Origin: Chloroflexota bacterium | GTDB lineage: Bacteria; Chloroflexota; Anaerolineae; UBA4142 | Assembly (NCBI GenBank): GCA_023380675.1 | Contig: JAMCRS010000173.1 | Coordinates: 6,197 to 70,196 of the forward strand | Direction of reading: 5' to 3' | DNA: 64,000 bases | Shown: positions 8,529-16,487 of the stretch, piece after piece | How the letters are laid out: every line of letters begins with the position of its first letter | Numbering within the stretch: the stretch's first letter is position 1 | Program-made: the position numbers and the translations under genes | Notes under the pieces: generated by a model | Seen by the model: only the letters and a program-made list of their open reading frames with translations | Databases searched by the model: none | Told to the model about the DNA's origin: nothing

Positions 8529-8948
8529 CTATTCCTCCTCGAACGCCTGCTCCCATTCCGGCCACACCTCGTTCGCCTGGTGGTGCTCCTTCTGCCGCTC
8601 CACATATCCGATCACGCGCTCCACATCCCACCGGCTGACCGAAAAAGCCCCGTAGGTGCCCTGCCACTTGAATTGGCCCGAGGGCGCAAGCTCCTCATTC
8701 ACGAAATGCGATGACTCCCCTTTCACCTGCTTGACGAGATTGGCGATCGTGACGGTCGCGGGGATTTTGACCAGGAGATGCACGTGATCGGACACGCCGT
8801 TGAGGGCCAAAACCACGCAACCCTCTTCCCGAGCCTGGCTCTCGATGCAACGATAGAGCGGCCGCTCGATCCCCGGCTCAATGAGAGGCAGGCGATCCCA
8901 GGTCGCCCAGACGAGATGAAGGTAAAGATCCAGCTTGTTCCGTCGCAT
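8529..8948 (-). CDS. REP-associated tyrosine transposase (IS200/Y1 family)
   Basis: 139-residue Y1_Tnp-type protein. The HUH metal-binding motif is in SDHVHLLVK and the catalytic tyrosine in GYVERQKEHH; FKWQGTYGAFSVS matches the family's conserved middle. Such RAYT proteins nick and join single-stranded DNA at REP palindromes and are thought to spread REPIN repeats without moving themselves much. ATG at 8948 is used because GGAGG lies 6 nt upstream; a GTG at 8954 is also in frame. Flanked on both sides by direct copies of the putative target repeat. It appears intact. No accessory or cargo gene is present. Confidence 0.85.
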   Translation of the reverse strand: MRRNKLDLYLHLVWATWDRLPLIEPGIERPLYRCIESQAREEGCVVLALNGVSDHVHLLVKIPATVTIANLVKQVKGESSHFVNEELAPSGQFKWQGTYGAFSVSRWDVERVIGYVERQKEHHQANEVWPEWEQAFEEE

Positions 8949-8954
8949 CGGCAC

Positions 8955-9084
8955 CTCCTTCTCGGCGATTGAAATCGCCCCAGGCGGGCGCCTGCGCGCC
9001 GACCGTCCACCTCCGTGGACGGGACGCGTCCCCGCAGGGGGACGCTTGTCCGGAGGCCCCCAGGGGCGATTTCAATCGCCCAGG
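8955..9084. repeat. REPIN-like repeat, copy B
   Basis: Direct copy of the repeat at 8398-8527, nearly identical apart from a few substitutions and small indels in the centre (for example CACCTCCGTGGAC against CACGGAGGTGGAC). It ends with GGCGATTTCAATCGCCCAGG. A degenerate third half, GGGCGATTTTCGTCGCCC, follows at about 9104-9121. Confidence 0.75.
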
Positions 9085-9124
9085 ACCCCCACCCGCGCGC
9101 ACCGGGCGATTTTCGTCGCCCGAC

Positions 9125-10594
9125 CTACTCCCTCTCCGGTATCCCCGCGATCCGCCGCACCATCTTCTTCCTCGCCTCAATATCATACTGCGTCGTGATC
9201 GCGATCGATTCCATGATCGGCGACCCGCCGCCGTGATAGGACCCAAAGAGATGGACGCCCCCGGTCGCCGAGCAGATGATATCGCCGACATAGCGCCACA
9301 GCTGCGCCGCGTCTTCCGGCGGAATTTCCGGGTTCCGCATGATGTACTTGTTCAGCAAATCCTTGGTCTCGGGGTTGACGAAATCTCCCTCGTACGGGAA
9401 AGTGGCCGGCACTCCCCCCGAGACATCGCAGAGAATTTCCGCTTCGCGGAAGACCGCTTCGCCGGTGAGATTCCGCCCCACGTTCGCGTAAATCGAGTGG
9501 GGGATATAACTCCCCGGCCCGTACGGGCAAAAGCCCATTCCGGGAATGTACACCTCGGGCTTGCCCAGCTCGGAGGCCGTAAAGCCGGCCGCATACCCCA
9601 GTTCGGCCACCCGAATGATCTCGGCCAGTTTGTCGCGTACGTGTGACGCCTTCTCGATCCCATTATACTCCGCCGCCAGAGCGACCGTGCCCAGCATCAG
9701 GTCGCCGAGAGCCGGCTTGCATCCGGAATAGCTGTGCCGGTGGAAGAGAGCAAAGAGCAGCGCGCACACGCCGCCGTGGACCGTCTCCCCGCACAGGAAC
9801 ACGCGCTCCCACGGAATAAAGGCATCGTCAAAAATCGTGTACGAATCGGTGGCGCCGGGCGTAAAGCCCCGCTTGAAATGTTTGCGCTCACGCAAATTAT
9901 GCATCGATACGACCTGCTTCACGCCTTCCCAGTCGGCCGGTATCGCGAATGCCACCGCATAATCCTTTTCCTCTTCCCGGAGGGCGCGCGTCGGCACCAC
10001 CAGGATCTCGTCGGCCACCGACGCTTCCGAATTATGCACCTTCGCCCCGCGCACCACGATTCCATCGCTCTTTCGCTCCACGACGTGGACGTACAGGTCC
10101 GGGTCCTTTTGCTGCGAGGGCCGCTTCATCCGGTCGCCCTTGACGTCCGTCTGTGCGCAGCACCCCACCAGGTCCTCTTGCTGAAACCGCGTCAGCCATT
10201 TGACGAAATTCTTGTGGTACTCGGTCGCTCCGTTGTTATCTTTGTCGGCTTCGTACGAGACGTTATAGATCGCATTCGCCCCATCCACTCCCATGCAGCG
10301 CTGGATGCAGCCGCCTGCGACCCGGCACAGCGCCCGCGTCATGTCCTGCTTTTTGTGCAGATCCTCTTTGCTCTGGTGAATGTGGGTAAAGCGGTTGATC
10401 TTTTCGCCCGTCAGGTGGGAGGTCGCCGTGCACAGGTCTTCGTACTCGGGATCGGACGCATAGTCGAACGTGAGCCCGATGGTGTTGAGCGTGCTCTCCT
10501 GCAGCTCGTCGGTGCGGTCGATCTTTTCGCCGTCCACGTAAATGTTCCGCTGCATCTTGCACAGCCCTTCGATATACTGCTGTTTCGTCCTCAT
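9125..10594 (-). CDS. abfD: 4-hydroxybutyryl-CoA dehydratase / vinylacetyl-CoA delta-isomerase
   Basis: 489 residues, the normal length for the FAD/[4Fe-4S] dehydratase of the HpaB-like fold that converts 4-hydroxybutyryl-CoA to crotonyl-CoA. The four cluster ligands known from the Clostridium aminobutyricum enzyme (Cys99, Cys103, His292, Cys299) are matched here by Cys96, Cys100, His285 and Cys292, with spacing kept (CIQRC and HRHSYSGC). Strong conservation of the cluster argues against a plain flavin hydroxylase. GGGAGG precedes the ATG. The 3-hydroxyacyl-CoA dehydrogenase at 10619-11509 lies 24 bp upstream, so the product crotonyl-CoA can be handled by neighbouring hydratase, dehydrogenase and thiolase. 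The role may be 4-hydroxybutyrate/GABA use or part of a carbon-fixation cycle; direction is unknown. The enzyme is usually oxygen-sensitive. Confidence 0.9.
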   Translation of the reverse strand: MRTKQQYIEGLCKMQRNIYVDGEKIDRTDELQESTLNTIGLTFDYASDPEYEDLCTATSHLTGEKINRFTHIHQSKEDLHKKQDMTRALCRVAGGCIQRCMGVDGANAIYNVSYEADKDNNGATEYHKNFVKWLTRFQQEDLVGCCAQTDVKGDRMKRPSQQKDPDLYVHVVERKSDGIVVRGAKVHNSEASVADEILVVPTRALREEEKDYAVAFAIPADWEGVKQVVSMHNLRERKHFKRGFTPGATDSYTIFDDAFIPWERVFLCGETVHGGVCALLFALFHRHSYSGCKPALGDLMLGTVALAAEYNGIEKASHVRDKLAEIIRVAELGYAAGFTASELGKPEVYIPGMGFCPYGPGSYIPHSIYANVGRNLTGEAVFREAEILCDVSGGVPATFPYEGDFVNPETKDLLNKYIMRNPEIPPEDAAQLWRYVGDIICSATGGVHLFGSYHGGGSPIMESIAITTQYDIEARKKMVRRIAGIPERE

Positions 10595-10618
10595 CTTGTT
10601 TACCTCCCTGGCTTGGCT

Positions 10619-11509
10619 CTATTTGTTGTCGCTCGCATTCTTCTTGGCATAGTCGTACCAGCCCTTGCCCGTCTTTTCGCCATACTCGCCGCGCATATAC
10701 CTCTCGACAAGGCTCGGCGGCGGATAGTCGGCCGGATCGCCTGTCTCCCGGAACTTTTCCATCATCCGGATATAGGCCAGATCGTTGCCGGTCAGGTCCA
10801 TCAAGCGGAAGGCCCCCATCGGATGTCCTGCCCCATAGACCATCGCTTTGTCGATGTCCTCAAAGCTCGCCACGCCCATTTCCAAGAGCCACAGCGCCTC
10901 GCGGTATATTACCTTGAAAATCCGGTTCAGCAAAAAGCCTTCCACTTCTTTCTTGAGGTGGACCCCGACCTTGTCCAATCGCTCGGCGAGGGCCATGGAG
11001 ATTTGAGCCGTCTCATTGGAAACATGCGGTCCCTGCACGATTTCGACCAATTTCATGACGAGCGCGGGGTTGAAGAAATGGAGATTGAGCACCTTGTCGG
11101 GCCGTCGGGTGACATCGGCGATGCGCGAGCTGACGATGTAGGAACTGTTCGTGGCGAGGATGGCGTGCGGGGGAGCCAGCCGGTCGAGATCGGCAAAGAC
11201 CTGCCGCTTGAGCTCGAGCATCTCGACCACCGCTTCGATGACATAATCGGCGTCCTTCGCCGCTTTTTCCAGGCTTGGGGTAAAAGAGATATTCGCCCGT
11301 GCCTGCTCTGCCTGCTCTTGCGTCATCTTGCCTTTGGCCACCCGGCCGGGGAGATAGGTGTCTGCAAAGTCCTCGGCCCTTTTCAAAATGTCTTCTTTGA
11401 TGTCGGTACATTGGGTCTTGTAGCCATGGATCGCGCACAAGAGCGCGATCTGGTGCCCCATATTCCCGGCCCCGACGACCGTGATGTTCTTGACCTCGTC
11501 GATGTTCAT
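10619..11509 (-). CDS. 3-hydroxyacyl-CoA dehydrogenase
   Basis: 296 residues. N-terminal Rossmann motif GAGNMGHQIA, TNSSYIVSS and HFFNPALVMKLVEIV, and C-terminal domain ending GEKTGKGWYDY. NAD-dependent oxidation of 3-hydroxybutyryl-CoA-type substrates. The ATG at 11509 is preferred: GGAGAAAAGGAAAG precedes it, and the longer frame to 11542 would overlap the enoyl-CoA hydratase stop. A paralogue at 7515-8390 has a different C-terminal domain sequence, so this is an old duplication. It lies between enoyl-CoA hydratase (17-bp gap) and 4-hydroxybutyryl-CoA dehydratase (24-bp gap), consistent with one operon. Confidence 0.9.
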   Translation of the reverse strand: MNIDEVKNITVVGAGNMGHQIALLCAIHGYKTQCTDIKEDILKRAEDFADTYLPGRVAKGKMTQEQAEQARANISFTPSLEKAAKDADYVIEAVVEMLELKRQVFADLDRLAPPHAILATNSSYIVSSRIADVTRRPDKVLNLHFFNPALVMKLVEIVQGPHVSNETAQISMALAERLDKVGVHLKKEVEGFLLNRIFKVIYREALWLLEMGVASFEDIDKAMVYGAGHPMGAFRLMDLTGNDLAYIRMMEKFRETGDPADYPPPSLVERYMRGEYGEKTGKGWYDYAKKNASDNK

Positions 11510-11526
11510 GATTCTTTCCTTTTCTC

Positions 11527-12318
11527 CTATCGACCCTTCCACTGTGGTTTCCGCTTTTCCGCAAAAGCTTTGGGACCCTCGACGAAATCCTCCGACGCGT
11601 ACAACGCGACCTGGGCAGGGAAGCGCGTCCGGGCCGCCTCGCTCAATGGCATGCTCAGCCCTTGGAGGGCGGCTTCCTTGGTCGCGCGGATCGCCAGAGG
11701 CGAACAGGCGAGTATTTTATCGGCCCAGCCCGCGGCCGCGGACATTAATTGGTCGAGCGGCACCACCTGGTTGACGAGTCCTGCTTGCAGCGCTTCCTGC
11801 GCTGGCATGCGGCGAGCGGTGAGCAGCATGCCCATCGCCACGTGATGCGGAATCGCGCGGGGGAGGTAATGCACGCCGCCCGCCCCCGCAATCATGCCGA
11901 CCGTCGGTTCCGGCAGGCCGAAGAAGGCATTTTCTGCAGCCACGATAATATCGCACGCCAGAGCGCACTCGAACCCACCGCCGAGGGCGAGGCCGTTCAC
12001 GGCGGCAATGAGCGGTTTAAGGAGGTCAAAGCGCAAGGTAATTCCTCCCAGACCGCCCTTGACCTTTTCCATCCCCTCGCGCAGCGCCTCGCCGCCATGC
12101 TGTGCCTGCCACTTTAAATCGTTGCCCGCGCAAAAGGCCTTGTCCCCCGCGCCGGTCAAGATCGCGATCCAGGCATCCGGGTCCGCCGCAAAATCGTTGA
12201 ACGCCGCGTCCATCTCCAGGCTTGCCGGCGGATGCAGCGCATTCATTACCTCCGGCCGGTTGATCGTCACAATCGTGATGTGCCCCTTTTTCTCGACCTT
12301 GATAAAGTCATAGCTCAT
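11527..12318 (-). CDS. Enoyl-CoA hydratase/isomerase (crotonase family)
   Basis: 263-residue crotonase. The oxyanion-hole segments are FCAGNDL and GLALGGGFE, and both glutamates of true hydratases appear to be present: one in GGGFECALACD and one in LPEPTVGMIAGAGG. It can therefore hydrate crotonyl-CoA to 3-hydroxybutyryl-CoA, linking the 4-hydroxybutyryl-CoA dehydratase to the dehydrogenases. The start at 12318 has GGGAGAGAAG upstream. It lies 27 bp after the MaoC-like gene and 17 bp before the dehydrogenase. Stereochemistry of hydration relative to the MaoC protein cannot be deduced. Confidence 0.9.
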   Translation of the reverse strand: MSYDFIKVEKKGHITIVTINRPEVMNALHPPASLEMDAAFNDFAADPDAWIAILTGAGDKAFCAGNDLKWQAQHGGEALREGMEKVKGGLGGITLRFDLLKPLIAAVNGLALGGGFECALACDIIVAAENAFFGLPEPTVGMIAGAGGVHYLPRAIPHHVAMGMLLTARRMPAQEALQAGLVNQVVPLDQLMSAAAGWADKILACSPLAIRATKEAALQGLSMPLSEAARTRFPAQVALYASEDFVEGPKAFAEKRKPQWKGR

Positions 12319-12345
12319 GTTCTTCTCTCCCGCTTTTCACCGGGT

Positions 12346-12828
12346 CTATTTCAAGATATACATGCCGATGATCTCGACCACGCACGCCGGCTCATCCTCA
12401 CCTTCAATTTCAATGTTATGCCGGGTCGTCACCAGGACTCGGCCCGGTGCTCTTTCTTCCACGTTGACAAGCACCATTCGGCTTTTGATCCTCGAATTGA
12501 CCGGTATCGGTTTGAGAAACCGGACCGAATTCATTCCATAGTTGAGGAGCATTTCCACTTGCGCCTCGTCAAACCCGATCTTGCGCCCGCGGCTCATCGC
12601 CGGGATCAGCGCCATGGCGAGAAATCCCGGCGCGATGGTCTGACCAAAAGGGCCTTGCGCCGCCTTTTCGGGATCAGTGTGAATCCACTGCAGGTCCTCG
12701 GTGCATTCGGCAAACCGGTTGATGCGCTCTTGATCGATCAGGAACCAGTCGCTCTCGCCGATCTCTTGGCCGATCGAGCTTTTCATCTTTTCTATCGCCG
12801 CGCGTTGATCCACGAAACGGTTCTCCAT
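12346..12828 (-). CDS. MaoC-like hot-dog dehydratase
   Basis: 160-residue single hot-dog protein of the MaoC/NodN type. The hydratase-2 style motif appears as FAECTEDLQWIHTDPEKA followed by GPFGQTIAPGFL. This family hydrates trans-2-enoyl-CoA to (R)-3-hydroxyacyl-CoA or dehydrates the reverse. ATG 12828 is chosen because the family starts near this Met; the longer frame up to 12972 runs through a palindromic repeat. First gene of the tight block 9125-12828 in transcription order after the nitronate monooxygenase. Could also be a thioesterase-like or FAS-II dehydratase; (R)-specific hydratase is the best guess. Confidence 0.8.
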   Translation of the reverse strand: MENRFVDQRAAIEKMKSSIGQEIGESDWFLIDQERINRFAECTEDLQWIHTDPEKAAQGPFGQTIAPGFLAMALIPAMSRGRKIGFDEAQVEMLLNYGMNSVRFLKPIPVNSRIKSRMVLVNVEERAPGRVLVTTRHNIEIEGEDEPACVVEIIGMYILK

Positions 12829-12886
12829 CTCTCGAGATCTAGTGGGCTTTCGGACGTCGCCCTCAATAACACTGGCCCCACCCCTG

Positions 12887-13000
12887 CCCCTCCCCGCAAA
12901 GCGGGGAGGGGAGATATCTGGGTGTGGGAGGATGCAGCGCCTTTGGCGCCGCATCCTCCCACCTTCCCTCAATCCCTCTCCCCCGTTACGGGGGAGAGGG
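12887..13000. repeat. Triple-hairpin intergenic element, copy 1
   Basis: Three successive stems: CCCCTCCCCGC (12887-12911), GGGAGGATGCAGCGCC (12926-12960, one mismatch) and CCCTCTCCCCCG (12974-13000). The last two occur in the same order and with the same 13-nt spacing at 19714-19790 but with different stem and loop sequences. Lies between the nitronate monooxygenase and MaoC genes. Confidence 0.65.
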
Positions 13001-13016
13001 TAGGGAGAGAGAGTCG

Positions 13017-14129
13017 TCAGGAAGCACCCCGCGCGGCGAGCCTTGCCATCGTCTCTTGCGCCTCGCGGACCGTCCTCTCCACCAACACCTCAACTGTCGG
13101 CAGGTCGTTGATCCGCTGCGCGCACTCGCCGCCTGCCAAGAGTGCTCTGCTTTCGTCCCCCGCGTAAACCGCGTTCATCGCATCGTGTTCTCGATCGATC
13201 AACTCTTTCGGCACCGTCGCATAATCATCCGGCCGTCCGAGGAACACGCCGGGAGACATTTTCAGGGTGTCCTCCTGGTGCTTCTGACTGACGGGCGTCT
13301 TGAGCCAGCGCGCGGGCCCCACAAAACCGCGCGCCACCAGCGTCCCACGGTCCCCCGCTTTGACCACTCCCTGCTTCCACATCGGGTGAAAGTCGCTCTC
13401 CTGGGTTGCCAGAAAGCGCGTTCCCATCTGAATGCCCGAGGCGCCGAGGGCGAGCGCGGCGACAAGCGTCCTCCCGTCGCAAAAGCCGCCCGCCCCGGCG
13501 ACGCGGATCTGAGAGTTGGCGAGTGCGTCCACCACCGCGGGCAGCAGCACCATCGAATGCACCGGCTCCCACGCGGTGTGAAACCCGCCTTCGTGCCCGG
13601 ACGCGACCACGCAATCAACACCCGCTTTTTGGCACCGCAGTGCCCCCTTGACCGATGGGACGACGTGAATCCACACGAGCCCGGCTTTTTTCACCTTCGC
13701 CGTCCACGGCAGCGGGTCGCCGGCGGAGGTCACCAGCACCCGCATCCGCTCCCGCATTTCGGCGTCTTCTTCCCTCGCCTCGATCATCGTGTCCAGCGTC
13801 AGCTCAGCCCAGTCTCGCATCTCCTCCGACACGAGCATGTTCACGCCAAAGATGCCTTGTTTCTCTCTCGTTCCTTCCAGCGTCTGCCGAAAGATCTTTT
13901 TGAGCACCGTCTTCTGGTCATCCAGCAGAGAGGCGCCGCCGGTTTCGACGAAATGCTTGTAAATGCCCGGGTGCGTATCCCGCGAAGCGATGCCACTTGA
14001 GCTGACGAGCCCCAACACCCCGGCGTTCGCCGTCGCAATCGAAAGCTTGTTTGTCCCAAAGGGGCCCATCCCCGCTTGAATGATGGGATACCTGATGCCG
14101 AGCAAATCGCACAACTCCGTCCTGATCAT
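13017..14129 (-). CDS. Nitronate monooxygenase-family flavoprotein
   Basis: 370-residue FMN TIM-barrel protein of the NMO/2-nitropropane dioxygenase group. PIIQAGMGPFG is the N-terminal phosphate-site motif and VASGHEGGFHT includes the catalytic His region; GAGGFCDGRTLVAALALGA is the FMN-phosphate loop. Members oxidise alkyl nitronates, but many annotated ones are uncharacterised or act as enoyl reductases, so the substrate is open. ATG 14129 follows GAGAGGAGG closely and gives the family N-terminus; an upstream ATG at 14162 is less likely. Its position at the head of the acyl-CoA block, behind the Liv importer, may point to a role on an imported branched or nitro compound. This is speculative. 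Confidence 0.8.
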   Translation of the reverse strand: MIRTELCDLLGIRYPIIQAGMGPFGTNKLSIATANAGVLGLVSSSGIASRDTHPGIYKHFVETGGASLLDDQKTVLKKIFRQTLEGTREKQGIFGVNMLVSEEMRDWAELTLDTMIEAREEDAEMRERMRVLVTSAGDPLPWTAKVKKAGLVWIHVVPSVKGALRCQKAGVDCVVASGHEGGFHTAWEPVHSMVLLPAVVDALANSQIRVAGAGGFCDGRTLVAALALGASGIQMGTRFLATQESDFHPMWKQGVVKAGDRGTLVARGFVGPARWLKTPVSQKHQEDTLKMSPGVFLGRPDDYATVPKELIDREHDAMNAVYAGDESRALLAGGECAQRINDLPTVEVLVERTVREAQETMARLAARGAS

Positions 14130-14218
14130 CCCCCTCCTCTCCAACGCATCCTTTTGCATCACAGGATTTTAGGCTTCAGCCGGTATCCGCTTGCTGTCCG
14201 TAACTTGCAACAACCGGA

Positions 14219-14257
14219 GCACCCCTCCCCTGGCCACTCGTTTTGGCGGAGGGGTGC
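14219..14257. terminator. Hairpin in the nitronate monooxygenase-livK gap
   Basis: 10-bp stem GCACCCCTCC/GGAGGGGTGC with a 19-nt loop in the 299-bp gap 14130-14428. The minus-strand flank is only weakly T-rich, so termination after livK is possible but not certain. The gap also holds the dispersed 17-mer at 14308-14330 and a TCCAACTA-type short tandem at about 14363-14397; no gene seen. Confidence 0.45.
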
Positions 14258-14428
14258 CCCAGTCATCGGACTACCTGAGCACTAATCTATCCGCGCTCTC
14301 ACATCACACGCCCACAAGGGGCTAGGCTACTCAGCTCCCCACCCTCTTGCTTCCCCACCAACCATCCAACTATGAAACTATCCAACTACCCAACTCGCTT
14401 CATCCCTCATCCCTCCGCCTTCATCCTT

Positions 14429-15715
14429 TCACCTCACACTCATCCAGTCCGTAAACGTGACCCACTTGCCGCTCTTGGAATCCGCCTTTTGGAAATAGGC
14501 GGTCTTGGTGCCCCCATGGTCCGTCGGGCTGTAGCTAATCGTCGGGAGGATCGAATCCTTGTAATCTTTCATCTGGTCCATGGCTTGCTCAAACGACTCG
14601 CGCGTTAGATTCTTGCCGGCGCGCCTGAGTCCTTCTGTCAGGATTTGTGCTTCTGCCCATCCGCTTAGCGCGAAGCCGCCGAGTTGCTCCTTCGGCGCGT
14701 ACTTTTTCATGTCGGCCTGCCATTGGACGATCTTGGGGTTCGTCAGGTCGTCAAAGGCGGGCAGCCATGCCGGAATGATCACTCCATCGATGCCAGGGCC
14801 AGCCAATTGAAAGATCGATGGGTCGTTGAGGACAGCGGAAGCCAGGATCTTGGGCGTGTAGCCAATCTTGTTCATCTCGGCGAGAACAGAGCCGCCGGGT
14901 TTGGGGACTGCCCAGAGGACGACGGTGTCGGCGCCGGTCGTTTGCAGCTTGAGCGCCTGCGCACTAAAGTTGGTGTCCGCGGTCTCGTACGAAACACCCG
15001 TGGCCTGAGCAATCCCATCCTTTTTCAGCACGGCGTTGACGGTATCCAACCCCTCTTTGCCGAATGAATCGTTTTGATAAAACACCGCGAACTTTTTCGA
15101 CCCCAACTTGTCGATGGCGTACTGGGTCAGTAGCGTTGCTTCCGTGGCATAGTTGAGCTGGACGGCGTAAACATTCTTTTTCAGCGGCACGGCCAGCGCG
15201 GTGGTGCCGGTCGCGGGCCCCACATGCGGTACATTGTTCTGAACGAGGTAATCCATGACCGCGAGGTTGTTCGCCGTACCCAGCCCAGAGACGAGGGCAA
15301 AGACCTTGTCCTCCTCTACCAACTTCTTGACCGCCGCGACGGTCTTGGCCGGCTGATAGCTGTCGTTCTCATAAATAAAGCGCACTTTGCGTCCGTTGAT
15401 GCCGCCCTCGGCATTCACCTTGTCGAAAAATCCGGCGATGGTGCGGTCAATCACACCATAGGCGCCGGCCGGACCATCCTGAGGCCCCCAGCTGCCGATC
15501 ACGATTTCGCTATCGGTGACGCCGGGGACGGCAGCCGCGGGCGCGGATGTCGCCGCCACGGGGGTCGGTGCAGTGGCTGCCGGTGCCTTGGTCGCCGGAA
15601 CCGGCGTGGGTGCGGCGGCAGGCGCACATGCTGTCAGGACGAGCGCGTACAAGATCGCGAGCGTAAGGATCGTTCCGACCAAGAACCACTTCTGGATTCT
15701 CGAATCATGTCTCAT
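14429..15715 (-). CDS. livK: Branched-chain amino acid-type ABC transporter substrate-binding lipoprotein
   Basis: 428 residues. A type II signal peptide ends in the lipobox LTAC, then an Ala/Pro/Thr-rich linker, then a Peripla_BP_6 domain (ITIGxx-like EIVIGSWGPQDGPAG; GKEGLDTVNAVLKKDG; AWLPAFDD). It binds the solute outside the membrane and delivers it to the LivHM channel. GGAGGAG precedes the ATG. It is the last gene of the livH-M-G-F-K set, 55 bp after livF. Family members bind amino acids, amides, urea, carboxylates or aromatic acids; proximity to acyl-CoA enzymes suggests a carboxylate, by inference. Confidence 0.9.
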   Translation of the reverse strand: MRHDSRIQKWFLVGTILTLAILYALVLTACAPAAAPTPVPATKAPAATAPTPVAATSAPAAAVPGVTDSEIVIGSWGPQDGPAGAYGVIDRTIAGFFDKVNAEGGINGRKVRFIYENDSYQPAKTVAAVKKLVEEDKVFALVSGLGTANNLAVMDYLVQNNVPHVGPATGTTALAVPLKKNVYAVQLNYATEATLLTQYAIDKLGSKKFAVFYQNDSFGKEGLDTVNAVLKKDGIAQATGVSYETADTNFSAQALKLQTTGADTVVLWAVPKPGGSVLAEMNKIGYTPKILASAVLNDPSIFQLAGPGIDGVIIPAWLPAFDDLTNPKIVQWQADMKKYAPKEQLGGFALSGWAEAQILTEGLRRAGKNLTRESFEQAMDQMKDYKDSILPTISYSPTDHGGTKTAYFQKADSKSGKWVTFTDWMSVR

Positions 15716-15770
15716 CTTCTCCTCCGTTTTGGTGAGGGCTAGCGAACTTTTTTATCCGCCCGGTGATCTT

Positions 15771-16487
15771 TCAATGGCCCAGGTAAGCCCGTTTCACCTC
15801 CTCCCTTTGCCGCAAAGCGGCGCTCTGGTCACTCGCGACGACTCGTCCGGTCTGCAACAAATAGGCGTAATCTGCAATGTTAAGCGCCATGTGAACGTTC
15901 TGCTCCACGAGGAGGACGGTGGCTCCGGCGGCGCGGATCTCGCCGATAATGTGGAAAATCTCCTTGACCATCAAGGGGGCGAGGCCGAGTGACGGCTCGT
16001 CCAGGAGCAGCAAGCGCGGTTTGGACATCAGGGCGCGCCCGATCGCGAGCATCTGCTGCTCACCGCCGCTGAGCGTGCCGGCCTGCTGCCCCAGTCGCTC
16101 ACGCAAGCGCGGAAAGTAGCTCAAGACCCGTTCCATGTCTTGCTCGATAGACCAACGGTCGCCGCGCGTGTAGGCGCCGAGGCGCAAGTTCTCGCGCACC
16201 GTCAAATCCGGGAAAATCATCCGCCCCTCGGGCACGTGCGCCATGCCGGCCCGGACCAGTTGATCGGCGCGCAGCCGCTCGATGCGTTGGCCGTCGAATT
16301 CGACAAAACCGCGGGTGGGGCGGAGCAAGCCGGAAATTACCCGCAGCGTCGTCGTTTTGCCCGCGCCGTTCGGCCCCAGGAGAGCGACGACGGATTTCGG
16401 CGTCACTTCCAGGCTGACATTCTGCAGCGCCCGCACTCTTCCGTAGTAGGCCTCGACCTCGTTAACCCGGAGCAGGGAATCTGACAT
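15771..16487 (-). CDS. livF: ABC transporter ATP-binding protein LivF
   Basis: 238-residue ATPase. Walker A GPNGAGKTTT, signature LSGGEQQMLAIGRALM, Walker B LLLLDEPSLGLAP; the EQNVHMAL switch region is the LivF form. It powers import through LivHM together with LivG. ATG 16487 lies inside the 3' end of livG (26-bp overlap), so the two are translationally coupled. A longer frame up to 16508 is possible but overlaps more. Confidence 0.92.
   Translation of the reverse strand: MSDSLLRVNEVEAYYGRVRALQNVSLEVTPKSVVALLGPNGAGKTTTLRVISGLLRPTRGFVEFDGQRIERLRADQLVRAGMAHVPEGRMIFPDLTVRENLRLGAYTRGDRWSIEQDMERVLSYFPRLRERLGQQAGTLSGGEQQMLAIGRALMSKPRLLLLDEPSLGLAPLMVKEIFHIIGEIRAAGATVLLVEQNVHMALNIADYAYLLQTGRVVASDQSAALRQREEVKRAYLGH

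Larger units (their letters stand above)
8398..9084. mobile_element. RAYT transposase bracketed by direct REPIN-like repeats
   Basis: A REP-associated tyrosine transposase gene filling the space between two direct 130-bp repeats (8398-8527 and 8955-9084, offset 557 bp). Stop codon and ribosome site abut the repeats with only 1-6 bp to spare. The unit lies between two genes of the acyl-CoA cluster (4-hydroxybutyryl-CoA dehydratase and 3-hydroxyacyl-CoA dehydrogenase). Confidence 0.75.

Noticed and set aside
9125..10594. 4-hydroxyphenylacetate or phenol hydroxylase
   Set aside because: All four Fe-S ligands of 4-hydroxybutyryl-CoA dehydratase are present with correct spacing.
12829..12972. N-terminal extension of the MaoC-like protein
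   Set aside because: It translates the palindromic element at 12887-13000 and has no family similarity.
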